From Megalopta genalis (Eukaryota > Arthropoda > Insecta > Hymenoptera > Halictidae), in contig NW_027476312.1 of NCBI RefSeq assembly GCF_051020955.1, positions 1 to 64,000 of the forward strand: a DNA stretch of 64,000 nt, in the 5' to 3' direction. Below the pieces are notes generated by a model. That model was not told where the DNA came from. It ran no database searches and saw nothing but the letters and a program-made list of their open reading frames with translations. This document shows, piece after piece, positions 1-10,777 of the stretch. Both the position numbers and the translations under genes were made by a program. Each line of letters begins with the position of its first letter. Positions within the stretch are counted from its first letter, which is position 1.

Positions 1-1020
1 AAAGGATTTAGGTTCAGATACTTGCGTTATAAGTGATATAGCTTCAAATGCAGGAGAAACAAACGAGTTAGCTCGAAATCCAAGCGAAACACAAGATTTT
101 GCTTCAAATCAATGCGAAGTAGAAGGCTTAGCTTCAAAACCATGTGAAACAAATGATTTAGCATCAGATACTTGCGATATAAGTGATATAGCTTCAAATG
201 CAAGGGGAACAAACGAGTTAGCTTCAAATCCATGCGAAACACATGATATAGCTGCAAATCAATGCGATGTAGAAGGTTTAGCGTCAAATCCATGCGAAAC
301 AAATGATTTAGCATCAGATACTTGCGATATAAGTGATATAACATCAAATGCAGGCGAAACGAACGAGTTAGTTGCAAATCCATGCGAAACACATTATTTA
401 GCTCCAAATCAGTGCGAGGTAGAAGGCTTAGCTTCAAATCCATGAGAAAGAATTGATTTAGGTTCAGACAATTGTGATATAAGTGATATAGCTTCAGATG
501 CAGGCGAAAAGTACGAGATAGCTTCAAATCCATGCGAAACACATGCTTTAGCTGCAAATCAATGCGATGTAGAATGTTTAGCTTCAAATCCATGCCGAAC
601 AAATGATTTAGAATCAGATACTTGCGATATTAGTGATATAGCTTCAACTGCAGACAAAACAAACGAGTTAGCTTCAAATTCATGCGAAACTCATGTTTCT
701 GCTTCAAATCAATGCGAAGTAGAAGGTTTACCTTCCAAATCCATGCGAAACAAATGATTTAGCAGCAAATCAATCTGATGTAGAAGGTATAGCTTCAAAT
801 CCATAAGAAACAAATGATTTAGCTTCAGATACTATCGATAGAAGTGATATAGATTCAAATACAGACGAATCGAACGATTTAGTTTCAAAATCCATGTGGA
901 ACAAATGAATTAGCTTCAAATCAATGTGATGTAGAAGGTATAGCTTCAAATCCATGCGAAACAAATGATTTAGCTTCAAATACTTGTGATATAAATGATA
1001 TAGCTTCAACATCATACGAA
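1..1020 (+). repeat. Left-edge diverged block
   Basis: These are 150-bp superunits with more scattered substitutions than the centre. Bases 391-665 are a diverged relative of 4549-4823 (shift 4,158), sharing the unusual 'ctccaaatcagtgcgagg' subunit and the 'gaaaagtacgagata' subunit. The plus decapeptide frame is open from base 2 to 442 (147 codons), then meets tga at 443-445. A minus-strand ORF of 191 codons (27-602) overlaps it. Neither has a recognisable domain, signal or non-repeat end, so I do not call a gene. Confidence 0.85.
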
Positions 1021-1686
1021 ACAAACGAGTTAGCTTCAAGTCCATGCGAATCACACGATTTAGCTTCAAATCAATGCGAAGTAGAAGGCTTAGTTTCAAA
1101 TCCAAGCGAAGCAAATGGTTTTGTTTCATATACTTGTGATATACATGATTTTGCTTCAAATGCATGCGAAACCTAACCAGGTAGCGTAAAATCCAAGAGA
1201 AACACATCATTTAGCTTCAAATTCGTGCGAAGTAGAAGGTTTAGCTTCAAATCTGAAGCAATCAAATGGTTTAGCTTCAAATACTTGTGATATACATAAT
1301 TAGCTTCAACTGCAAGCGAAGCAAACGAGTTAGCTTCAAATCCATGCGATACACATGATTTAGCTTGAAATCAATGCGAAGTAGAAGGCTTATCTACAAA
1401 TCCATGCGAAACAAATGGTTTAGCTTCAAATACTTGTGATATACATGATTTAGCTTCAAATGCAGGCGAAACAAACGAGTTAGCTTAAAATCTTAGCGAA
1501 ACACATGATCTAGTATCATATCAATGAGAAGTAGAATGCTTAGCTACAAATACAGGAGAAACAAATGATTTATCTTCAGATAACTGCGATGTAAGTGATA
1601 TAGTTTTCAAATGCAGGCGAAACAATCGAGTTAACTTCGAAACAATGCAATCTAGAAGGCTTATCTTCAAATCCGTACGAATCAAA
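1021..1686 (+). repeat. Block shared with 4817-5482
   Basis: This matches 4817-5482 at a shift of 3,795-3,796. Both share rare marks: 'accaggtagcgtaaaatcc' with an in-frame taa, 'aaatctgaagcaatc', and 'aatacaggagaaac'. The left copy carries private 1-bp indels (for example 'acctaacc' at 1171-1178 and 'cataattagc' near 1295), so it is the more decayed of the two. The same block recurs inside the copies near 21.5, 31.4, 37.0 and 51.6 kb. Confidence 0.85.
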
Positions 1687-2249
1687 TGATTTATCTTCAG
1701 ATAATTGCGATATAAGTGATATAGCTTGAAATTAAGGCGGGACAATCGAGTTAGCTTCAAATTAATGCGAAGTAGAAGGCTTTCATTCAAACCCATGCCA
1801 GACAAATGTTTTAGCTTCAAATACTTGTCGATATACATGATTTAGTTTCAAATGCAGACGAAACAAACGAGTTAGCATCAAATCCTAGCGAAACACATGA
1901 TCTAGTTTCAAATCAATGAGATGTAGAAGGCTTAGCTACAAATACATGAGAAACAAATGATTTATCTTGAGATAATTGCGATGTAAGTGATATAGCTTCA
2001 AATGCAGGCGAAACAATCGAGTTAACTTCAAAACAATGCGAACTAGAAGGCTTATCTTCAAATCCATCCGAAACAAATGGTTTAGCTTTAAATACTTGTG
2101 ATATACATGATTCAGCTCCAATTGCAGACGAATCAGACGAGTTAGCTTCAAATCCATGGGATACACATGATTTAGCTTCATATCAATGCGAAGTAGAAGG
2201 CTTATCTTCGAATCCATCCGAAACAAATGGTTTAGCTTCAAATACTCGT
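1687..2249 (+). repeat. Block shared with 9046-9608
   Basis: This aligns to about 9046-9608 at shift 7,360, falling to 7,359 after an extra base in 'cttgtcgatatac' near 1827. It carries the subunit 'aattaaggcgggacaatc' (in-frame tga and taa just before it) and the linker variant 'catgccagac'. These marks are also seen near 11718, 18835, 23527, 25417, 33378, 38998, 40878, 43135, 45015 and 53345. Confidence 0.85.
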
Positions 2250-3240
2250 GATATAAATGATTTAGCTTCAAATGCAGGCGAAACAAACGAGTTAGCTTCA
2301 AATCCACGCGATACATATGATTTAGCTTCAAATCATTGCGAAGTAGAAGGATTATCTTCAAATCCATGCGAAACAAATGTTTTAGCTTCAAATACTTGTG
2401 ATATACATGATTTAGTTTCAAATGCAGGCGAAACAAACGAGTTAGATTCCAATCCATGCGATACACATGATTTAGTTTCAAATCAATGCGAAGTAGGAGG
2501 CTTATCTTCAAATCCATGCGAAACAAATGGTTTAGCTTCAAATACTCGTGATATACATGATTTAGCTTCAAATGCAGACGAAACAAACGAGTTAGCTTCA
2601 AATCCATGGTAAGTAGAAGGCTTAGCTTCAAGTCCATGCGAAAGACGTAATTTTGTTCAAATGAATGCGAAGTAGAAGGCTTATCTTCAAATCCATGCGA
2701 AACAAATTGTTTAGCTTTAAATACTTGTGATATACATGATTTAGCTTCAAACGCAAACGAAACAAACGAGATAGCTTCAAATCCAAGCGAAACACATGAT
2801 TTAGCTTCAAATCAATGCGAAGTAGAAGGCTTAGCTTCAAATCCATGCGAAACAAATGGTTCAGCTTCAAATACTTGAGATGTGCATGATTTAGCTTCAA
2901 TCGCATGCGAAACAAACGAGTTAGCTTCAAATCCATGCGAAACACATGATTTATCTTCAAATCCATGCAAACCACATGATTTAGCTTCAAATCAATGCGA
3001 AGTGGAAGGCTTATCTTCAACTACATGAGAAACAAATGATTTATCTTCTGATAATTAATGCTTCAAATTAATGCGAAGTAGACGGCTTAGCTTCAAATAC
3101 ATGCGAATGGAATGATTTAGCTTCAAATATTTGTGATATACATGATGTAGCTTCAAATGCAGGCGAAACAAACGAGTTTGCTTCATATCCATGCGATTCA
3201 CATGATTTAGTTTCAAATCAATGCGAAGTAGAAGGCTTAG
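2250..3240 (+). repeat. Block shared with 15170-16160
   Basis: This is nearly identical to 15170-16160 at a constant shift of 12,920. Shared marks include 'aatccacgcgatacatatg', 'aatccatggtaagtagaag', 'cttgagatgtgcatg' and the junction-like 'ctgataattaatgctt/c' near 3055. At the end of the block the two copies part: 3240 onward continues with a different superunit, while 16153 onward follows 6415. Confidence 0.9.
2924..2953 (+). repeat. Reference 30-bp base unit
   Basis: This is an exact consensus-like unit: it begins gcttcaaatcc, has tgcgaaac in the middle and ends catgattta. It contains 11 G or C in 30 bases. Read in the plus frame starting at 2924 it gives the decapeptide ASNPCETHDL. The other two plus frames contain stops (tag, tga). 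On the minus strand two of three frames are open, giving MDLKLNHVFR-like and FEAKSCVSHG-like decapeptides. Divisibility of 30 by 3 explains all the long ORFs in the window. Confidence 0.95.
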
Positions 3241-3547
3241 TTTCAAATCAATGCGATTCTATTGGTTCACATTCAAATACTTATCATATACATGATTTAG
3301 CTTCAAATGCTGGCGAAACAAACGAGTTAGTTTCAAATCCATGCGAAACACATGATTTAGCTTCAAATAAATGCGAAGAAGTAGAGTTATCTTCGAATCC
3401 ATGCGAAGCAAACGGTTTAGCTTCAAATACATGTGATATAAATGATTTAGCTTCAAATGCAGGCGAAACAAACGAGTTAGCTTCAAATCCATGCGATACA
3501 TATGATTTAGCTTCAAATCGATGCGAAGTAGAAGTCTTAGCTTCAAA

Positions 3548-5535
3548 TCCATTGCGATACAATGATTTAACTTCAAATCAATGCGAAGTAGAAGGCTTAT
3601 CTTTAAATCCATCCGAAACAAATGGTTTGGCTTGAAATACTCGTGATATACATGATTTAGCTTCAAATGCAGGCGAAACAAACGAGTTAGCTTCAAATCC
3701 ATGCGATACACATGATTTAGCTTCAAATCATTACGAAGTAGAAGGCTGATATTCGAATCCTTACGAAACAAATGGTTTAGCTTCAAATCCTTGTGATATA
3801 CATGATTTAGGTTCAACAGCGTGCGAACAAACGACTTAGCTACAAATCCATGCGAAACACATGATTTGGCTTCAAATCAATGCGAATTAGAAGGTTTATC
3901 TTCGAATCCATGCGTAACACATGGTTTAGCTTCAAATACCTGTGATAAACATGATTTAGCTTCAACTGCATGCGACAGAAACGAATTAGCTCCAAATCCA
4001 AGCGAAACACATGATTTAGCTTCAAATCAGTGCGAAGTAGAAGGCTTAGCTTCAAATCCATGCGCTACGAATGGTTTAGCTTCAAATACTTGTTTTATAC
4101 ATGGTTTAGCTTCAAATCATTACGAAGTAGAAGGCTGATATTCGAGTCCTTACGAAACAAATGGTTTAGCTTCAAATCCTTATGATATACATGATTCAGC
4201 TTCAAATGCATGCGAAACAAACGAGTTAGCTTCAAATCCATGCGATACACATGATTTAGCTTCAAATCAATGCGAAGTACATGGCTTGGATTCAAATCCA
4301 TGTGAAACGAATAGTTTAACTTCAAATACTTGTGAGATACATGATTTAGCTTCAACTGCACATGAAACAAACGTGTAGGCTTCAAATTCGAGCGAAACAC
4401 ACGATATAGCTCCAAATCAATGCGATGTAGAAGTTTAGCTTCAAATCGATGCGAATCAAGTGATTTAGCTTCAAACACTTTGGATATAAGTGATATAGCT
4501 TCAAACGCAGACGAATCAAACGAGTTAGCTTCAAAACCCATGCCATACACATTACTTAGCTCCAAATCAGTGCGAGGTAGAAGGCTTAGCTTCAAATCCA
4601 TGAGAAACAAATGATTTAGGTTCAGACAATTGTGATATAAGTGATATAGCTTCAGATGCAGGCGAAAAGTACGAGATAGCTTCAAATCCATGCGAAACAC
4701 ATGCTTTAGCTGCAAATCAATGCGATGTAGAAAGTTTAGCATCAAATCCATGCGAAACAATTGATTTAGATTCAGATACTTGCGATATTAGTGATATAGC
4801 TTCAAATGCAGACGAAACAAACGAGTTAGCTTCAAGTCCATGCGAATCACACGATTTAGCTTCAAATCAATGCGAAGTAGAAGGCTTAGTTTCAAATCCA
4901 AGCGAAGCAAATGTTTTAGTTTCATATACTTGTGATATACATGATTTTGCTTCAACTGCATGCGAAACTAACCAGGTAGCGTAAAATCCAAGAGAAACAC
5001 ATCATTTAGCTTCAAATTCGTGCGAAGTAGAAGGTTTAGCTTCAAATCTGAAGCAATCAAATGGTTTAGCTTCAAATACTTGTGATATACATAATTTAGC
5101 TTCTACTGCAAGCGAAGCAAACGAGTTAGCTTCAAATCCATGCGATACACATGATTTAGCTTGAAATCAATGCGAAGTAGAAGGCTTATCTACAAATCCA
5201 TGCGAAACAAATGGTTTAGCTTCAAATACTTGTGATATACATGATTTAGCTTCAAATGCAGGCGAAACAAACGAGTTAGCTTAAAATCTTAGCGAAACAC
5301 ATGATCTAGTATCATATCAATGAGAAGTAGAATGCTTAGCTACAAATACAGGAGAAACAAATGATTTATCTTCAGATAACTGCGATGTAAGTGATATAGT
5401 TTCAAATGCAGGCGAAACAATCGAGTTAACTTCGAAACAATGCGATCTAGAAGGCTTATCTTCAAATCCGTACGAATCAAATGGTTTAGCTTCAAATACT
5501 TGTGATATAAGTGATTCAGCTTCAAATGCAGGCGA
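3548..5535 (+). repeat. M block, copy 1
   Basis: This block of about 2 kb recurs, in whole or in large part, five times in the window. Its anchor is a stop-free plus-frame run of 105 codons starting with ATG at 3821. The anchor recurs at 20483, 30361, 35953 and 50567 (spacings 16,662; 9,878; 5,592; 14,614). Further marks are 'ggcttgaaatactcg', 'gaaggctgatattcg', 'cacatgaaacaaac' followed by gtgtagg or atgtagg, and 'aacccatgccatacac'. This copy has a private 1-bp loss in 'agaagtttagc' near 4432. The 105-codon ORFs begin and end inside repeat units and are not annotated as genes. Confidence 0.9.
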
Positions 5536-6414
5536 AACAAACGAGTTAGCTTCAAATCCAAGCGAAACACATGATTTTGCTTCAAATCAATGCGAACTAG
5601 AAGGCTTAGCTTCAAGTCCATGCGAAAGACATAATTTTGTTCAAATCAATGCGAAGTAGAAGATTTAGCTACAAATCCATACGAATCAAATGGTTTAGCT
5701 TCAAATACTTGTGATATACATGAATCAGCTTCAAATGCAGGCGAAGCAAACGAGTTAGCTTCAAATCCTAGCGAAACACATGATCTAGTTCCAAATCAAT
5801 GAGAAGTAGAAGGCTTATCTTCAAATCCATGCGAAACAAATGGTTTAACTTCAAATACTTGCGAATCTTAGTGATATAGCTTCAAACTGAATGCGAAACA
5901 AACGAGTTAGCTTCAAATCCATGCGATACATATGTTTTAGCTTCAAATCAATGCGAAGTAGTAGGCTTATCTTCAAATCCATGCGAAACAAACGGTTTAG
6001 CTTCAAATACTTGTGATATACATGATTCAGCTTCAAATGCAGGCGAAACAAACGAGTTAGATTCAAATCCATGCGATACACATGATTTAGCTTCAAATCA
6101 AAGCGAAGTAGAAGGCTTATCTTCAAACCCATGCGAAACAAATGGGTTAGCTTCAAATACATGTGATATACATGATTTAGTTTCAAATGCAGGCGAAACA
6201 AACGAGATAGATTCCAACCCATGCGATACACATGATTTAGTTTCAAATCAATGCGAAGTAGGAGGCTTATCTTCAAATCCATGCGAAACAAATGGTTTAG
6301 CTTCAAATACTTGCGAATCTAAGTGATATAGCTTCAACTGAATTACGAAACAAACGAGTTAGCTTCAAATCCATGCGATACATTTGATTTAGCTTCACAT
6401 CAATGCGAAGTAGA
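5536..6414 (+). repeat. Mosaic block
   Basis: These are ordinary 150-bp superunits in an arrangement not repeated as a whole. Part of it, around 6001-6150, aligns to 14526-14675 (shift 8,525). It contains the frameshifting subunits 'ttgcgaatcttag' near 5858 and 'ttgcgaatctaag' near 6311, each one base longer than a normal unit. No non-repeat DNA is present. Confidence 0.8.
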
Positions 6415-7545
6415 AGGCTTAGCTTCAAGTCCATGCGAAAGACATAATTTTGCTTCAAATCATTGCGAAGTAGAAGATTTAGCAACATATCCATACGAAT
6501 CAAATGGTTTAGCTTCAAATACTAGTGATATACATGATTCAGCTCCAAATGCTCGCGAGACAAACGAGTTAGCTTGAATTCCAAGCGAAACACATGATTT
6601 GGCTTCAAATCCAAGCGAAACACATGATTTAGCTTCAAATTCATTCGAAACACGTGGTTCAGCTTAATAATCATGCGAAACAAATGGTTCAGCTTCAAAT
6701 AAATGTGACATACATGATTTAGCTTCAAACCATGCGGAACAAATGATTTAGCTACAAATCATTGCGAACTTGAAGGCTTATCTTAAAATTCATGCGAAAC
6801 ATATGGTTTAGATATAAGTACTTGTGATATTCATAATTTAGCTTCAACTGCATGCGAAACAAACGAGTTAGCTTCAAATCCAAGCGAAACACATGATTTA
6901 GCTGCAAATCAATGCGAATCACATGGATTAGATTCATAGCTTCATATTCTTGCGAAACAGATGGCTTAGATTCAGATACTTGTGTTAAACAAGATTTAGT
7001 TTCAAATCAAAGCGAAGTAGGAGACTTAGCTTCAAAACCATGCGAAACGAATGGTTTAGCTTAAAATACTTGCGAATATAAGTGATATAGGTTCAAATGC
7101 AGGCGAAACAAACGAGTTAGCTTCAAATCCACGCGAAACTCATGATTTAGCTTCAAATTCAGACGAAACACATCGTTTAGCTTAATATTCATGCGAAACA
7201 AATGTTTCAGCTTCAAATACTTGTGATATGCATGACTTAGCTTCAACTGCATGCGAAGCAAACGAGTTAGCTTCAACTGCATGCGAAACAAACGAGTTAG
7301 CTTCAAATCAACGCGAATCACATGATTTAACTGCAAATCAATGCGAAGTAGAAGGCTTAGCTTCAAATCCAAGCGTAGCTTATGATTTAGCTTCAAATCA
7401 AAGCGAAGTAGAAGGCTTATCTTCAAACCCATGCGAAACAAATGGGTCAGCTTCAAATACATGTGATATACATGATTTAGCTTCAAATGCAGGCGAAACA
7501 AACGAGTTAGCTTCAAATCCTAGCGAAACACATGATCTAGTTTCA
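6415..7545 (+). repeat. Block copied to 16153-17283
   Basis: This aligns to 16153-17283 at a constant shift of 9,738, and the match continues rightward through the next block to about 19.9 kb. Marks include 'ctagtgatatacatgattc', 'aaaccatgcggaac', 'gttaaacaagatttag' and a doubled subunit 'cttcaactgcatgcgaa' at 7240-7290. A 108-codon plus-frame ORF at 7228-7554 recurs at 16966 and, with changes, at 14094. Confidence 0.9.
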
Positions 7546-10168
7546 AATCAATGAGATGTAGAAGGCTTAGCTACAAATACATGAGAATCAAATGATTTAT
7601 CTTGAGATAATTGCGATGTAAGTGATATAGCTTCAAATGCAGGCGAAACAATCGAGTTAACTTCAAAACAATGCGAACTAGAAGGCTTATCTTCAAATCC
7701 ATGCGAAACAAATGGTTCAGCTTCAAATACTTGCGAATCTAAGTGATATAGCTTCAACTGCATGCGAAACAAACGAGTTAGCTTCAAATCCATGCGATAC
7801 ACATGATTTAGCTTCAAATCAATGCGAAGTAGAAGGCTTATCTTCAAATCCATGCGAAACAAATGGTTTAGCTTCAAATACTTGTGATATAAATGCTTCA
7901 ACAGCATGCGATCAAACGAGTTAGCTTTCAATCCATGCTAAACACATGATTTAGCTTCAAATTCATTCGAAACACATGGATTAGCTTAATATTCATGCGA
8001 AACAAATGGTTCAGCTTCAAATACTTGTGATATACATGAATCAGCTTCAAATGCAGGCGAAGCAAACGAGTTAGCTTCAAATCCATGCGATACACATGAT
8101 TTAGCTTCAAATCAATGCGAAGTAGAAGGCTTATCTTCAAATCCATGCGAAACAAATGGTTTAGCTTCAAATACTTGTAATATAAATGCTTCAACAGCAT
8201 GCGATCAAACGAGTTAGCTTCCAATCCAAGCGAAACACATGATTTAGCTTCAAATTCATTCGAAACACGTGGTTCAGCTTAATATTCATGCGAAACAAAT
8301 GGTTCAGCTTCAAATAAATGTGACATACATGATTTAGCTTCAAACCATGCGGAACAAATGATTTAGCTACAAATTATTGCGAACTTGAAGGCGTATCTTA
8401 AAATTGATGCGAAACATATGGTTTAGATATAAGTACTTGTGATATACATAATTTAGCTTCAACTGCATGCGAAACAAACGAGTTAGCTTCAAATTCAAGC
8501 GAACACATGATTTAGCTTCAAACTCATGCGAAACACACGGTTAAGCTTAATATTCATGCATAACAAATGGTTCAGCTTAAAATACTCGTGATATACATGA
8601 TTTATCTTCAAATGCAGGCGAAACAAACGAGTTAGCTTCAAATCCATGCGATACACATGATTTAGCTTCAAATCAATGATAAGTAGAAGGCTTAGGTTCA
8701 AGTCCATGCGAAAGACATAATTTTGTTCAAATCAATGCGAAGTAGAAGGCTTATCTTCAAATCCATGCGAAACAAATGGTTTAGCTTTAAATACTTGTGA
8801 TATAAATGATTTAGCTTCAAACGCAAACGAAACAAACGAGTTAGCTTCAAATCCTAGCGAAACACATGATCTAGTTTCAAATCAATGAAATGTAGAAGGC
8901 TTAGCTACAAATACATGAGAAACAAATGATTTATCTTCAGATAATTGCGATGTAAGTGATATAGCTTCAAATGCAGGCGAAAAAATCGAGTTAACTTCAA
9001 AACAATGCGAACTAGAAGGCTTATCTTCAAATCCATGCGAAACAAATGATTTATCTTCAGATAATTGCGATATAAGTGATATAGCTTGAAATTAAGGCGG
9101 GACAATCGAGTTAGCTTCAAATTAATGCGAAGTAGAAGGCTTTTATTCAAACCCATGCCAGACAAATGTTTTAGCTTCAAATACTTGTGATATACATGAT
9201 TTAGTTTCAAATGCAGACGAAACAAACGAGTTAGCATCAAATCCTAGCGAAACACATGATCTAGTTTCAAATCAATGAGATGTAGAAGGCTTAGCTACAA
9301 ATACATGAGAAACAAATGATTTATCTTGAGATAATTGCGATGTAAGTGATATAGCTTCAAATGCAAGCGAAACAATCGAGTTAACTTCAAAACAATGCGA
9401 ACTAGAAGGCTTATCTTCAAATCCATCCGAAACAAATGGTTTAGCTTTAAATACTTGTGATATACATGATTCAGCTCCAATTGCAGACGAATCAAACGAG
9501 TTAGCTTCAAATCCATGGGATACACATGATTTAGCTTCATATCAATGCGAAGTAGAAGGCTTATCTTCGAATCCATCCGAAACAAATGGTTTAGCTTCAA
9601 ATACTCGTGATATACATGATTTATCTTCAAATGCAGGCGAAACAAACGAGTTAGCTTCAAATCCATGCGATACACATGATTTAGCTTCAAATCAATGCGA
9701 AGTAAGAGGCTTAGCTTCAAATACATGCGAAACAAATGATTTATCTTCAGATAATTGCGATATAAGTGATATAGCTTGAAATTAAGGCGGGACAATCGAG
9801 TTAGCTTCAAATTAATGCGAAGTAGAAGGCTTATATTCAAACCCATGCGAGACAAATGTTTTAGCTTCAAATACTTGTGATATACATGATTTAGTTTCAA
9901 ATGCAGGCGAAACAAACGAGTTAGCTTCAAATCCAAGCGAAACACATGATCTAGCTTCAAATCAATGCTAAGTAGAAGGCTTAGGTTCAAGTCCATGCGA
10001 AAGACATAATTTTGTTCAAATCAATGCGAAGTAGAAGGCTTATCTTCAAATCCATGCGAAACAAATGGTTTAGCTTTAAATACTTATGATATACATGATT
10101 TAGCTTCAAACGCAGACGAAACAAACGAGTTAGCTTCAAATCCTAGCGAAACACATGATCTAGTTTCA
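7546..10168 (+). repeat. 2,623-bp tandem block, copy 1
   Basis: This is the first of two adjacent near-identical copies at shift 2,623, checked at 7548/10171, 7928/10551, 8495/11118, 8905/11528 and 9295/11918. It contains a short subunit in which 'aaatgcttcaacagc' plus 'gcgatcaaacgag' together lack 7 bp, found twice (near 7890 and 8175). It also holds the subunit 'gcttaatattcatgc' with an in-frame taa, and the 'aaggcgggac' subunit. The length is not a multiple of 30 because of these indels. Confidence 0.92.
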
Positions 10169-10627
10169 AATCAATGAGATGTAGAAGGCTTAGCTACAAA
10201 TACATGAGAAACAAATGATTTATCTTGAGATAATTGCGATGTAAGTGATATAGCTTCAAATGCAGGCGAAACAATCGAGTTAACTTCAAAACAATGCGAA
10301 CTAGAAGGCTTATCTTCAAATCCATGCGAAACAAATGGTTTAGCTTCAAATACTTGCGAATCTAAGTGATATAGCTTCAACTGCATGCGAAACAAACGAG
10401 TTAGCTTCAAATCCATGCGATACACATGATTTAGCTTCAAATCAATGCGAAGTAGAAGGCTTATCTTCAAATCCATGCGAAACAAATGGTTTAGCTTCAA
10501 ATACTTGTGATATAAATGCTTCAACAGCATGCGATCAAACGAGTTAGCTTTCAATCCATGCTAAACACATGATTTAGCTTCAAATTCATTCGAAACACAT
10601 GGATTAGCTTAATATTCATGCGAAACA

Positions 10628-10777
10628 AATGGTTCAGCTTCAAATACTTGTGATATACATGAATCAGCTTCAAATGCAGGCGAAGCAAACGAGTTAGCTT
10701 CAAATCCATGCGATACACATGATTTAGCTTCAAATCAATGCGAAGTAGAAGGCTTATCTTCAAATCCATGCGAAACA
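10628..10777 (+). repeat. Reference 150-bp superunit of five subunits
   Basis: Five consecutive 30-bp subunits form the next tier. In the plus frame their central residues are SNTC, SNAG, SNPC, SNQC and SNPC, and their first two residues are NG, HE (usually HD), NE, HD and EG. The order NG, HD, NE, HD, EG recurs across the window with a 150-bp period; it is also clear at 181-480 and in the 318-nt stop-free segments near 3821 and 20483. This order is the phase marker used to align blocks. Some superunits are shortened or lengthened by whole subunits or by small indels. Confidence 0.93.
10720..10737. repeat. Example of short inverted repeat in the fourth subunit
   Basis: The 18 bases are tgattt, agcttc, aaatca: 6-bp perfect inverted arms around a 6-base loop. 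The motif occurs wherever the 'catgattta' linker precedes the 'gcttcaaatcaatgcg' subunit, so about once per 150 bp in intact superunits. A 5-bp-arm version (gattt/aaatc) exists in most other subunits. Weak cruciform or hairpin potential is inferred; no function is shown. Confidence 0.7.

Noticed and set aside
181..330. 'gatataagtgatata' stretches as promoter elements
   Set aside because: They are ordinary linker variants of the unit and recur with the subunits; nothing transcribable is positioned by them.
1736..1760. CENP-B box in the cggg-containing subunit
   Set aside because: The known box needs ttcg at a fixed distance before a and cggg. Here the corresponding bases are tgaa, so the pattern fails.
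3821..4138. 105-codon plus-strand ORF conserved at five places as a small gene
   Set aside because: The conservation equals that of the surrounding M block DNA, so it reflects recent duplication. Start and stop lie within repeat units.
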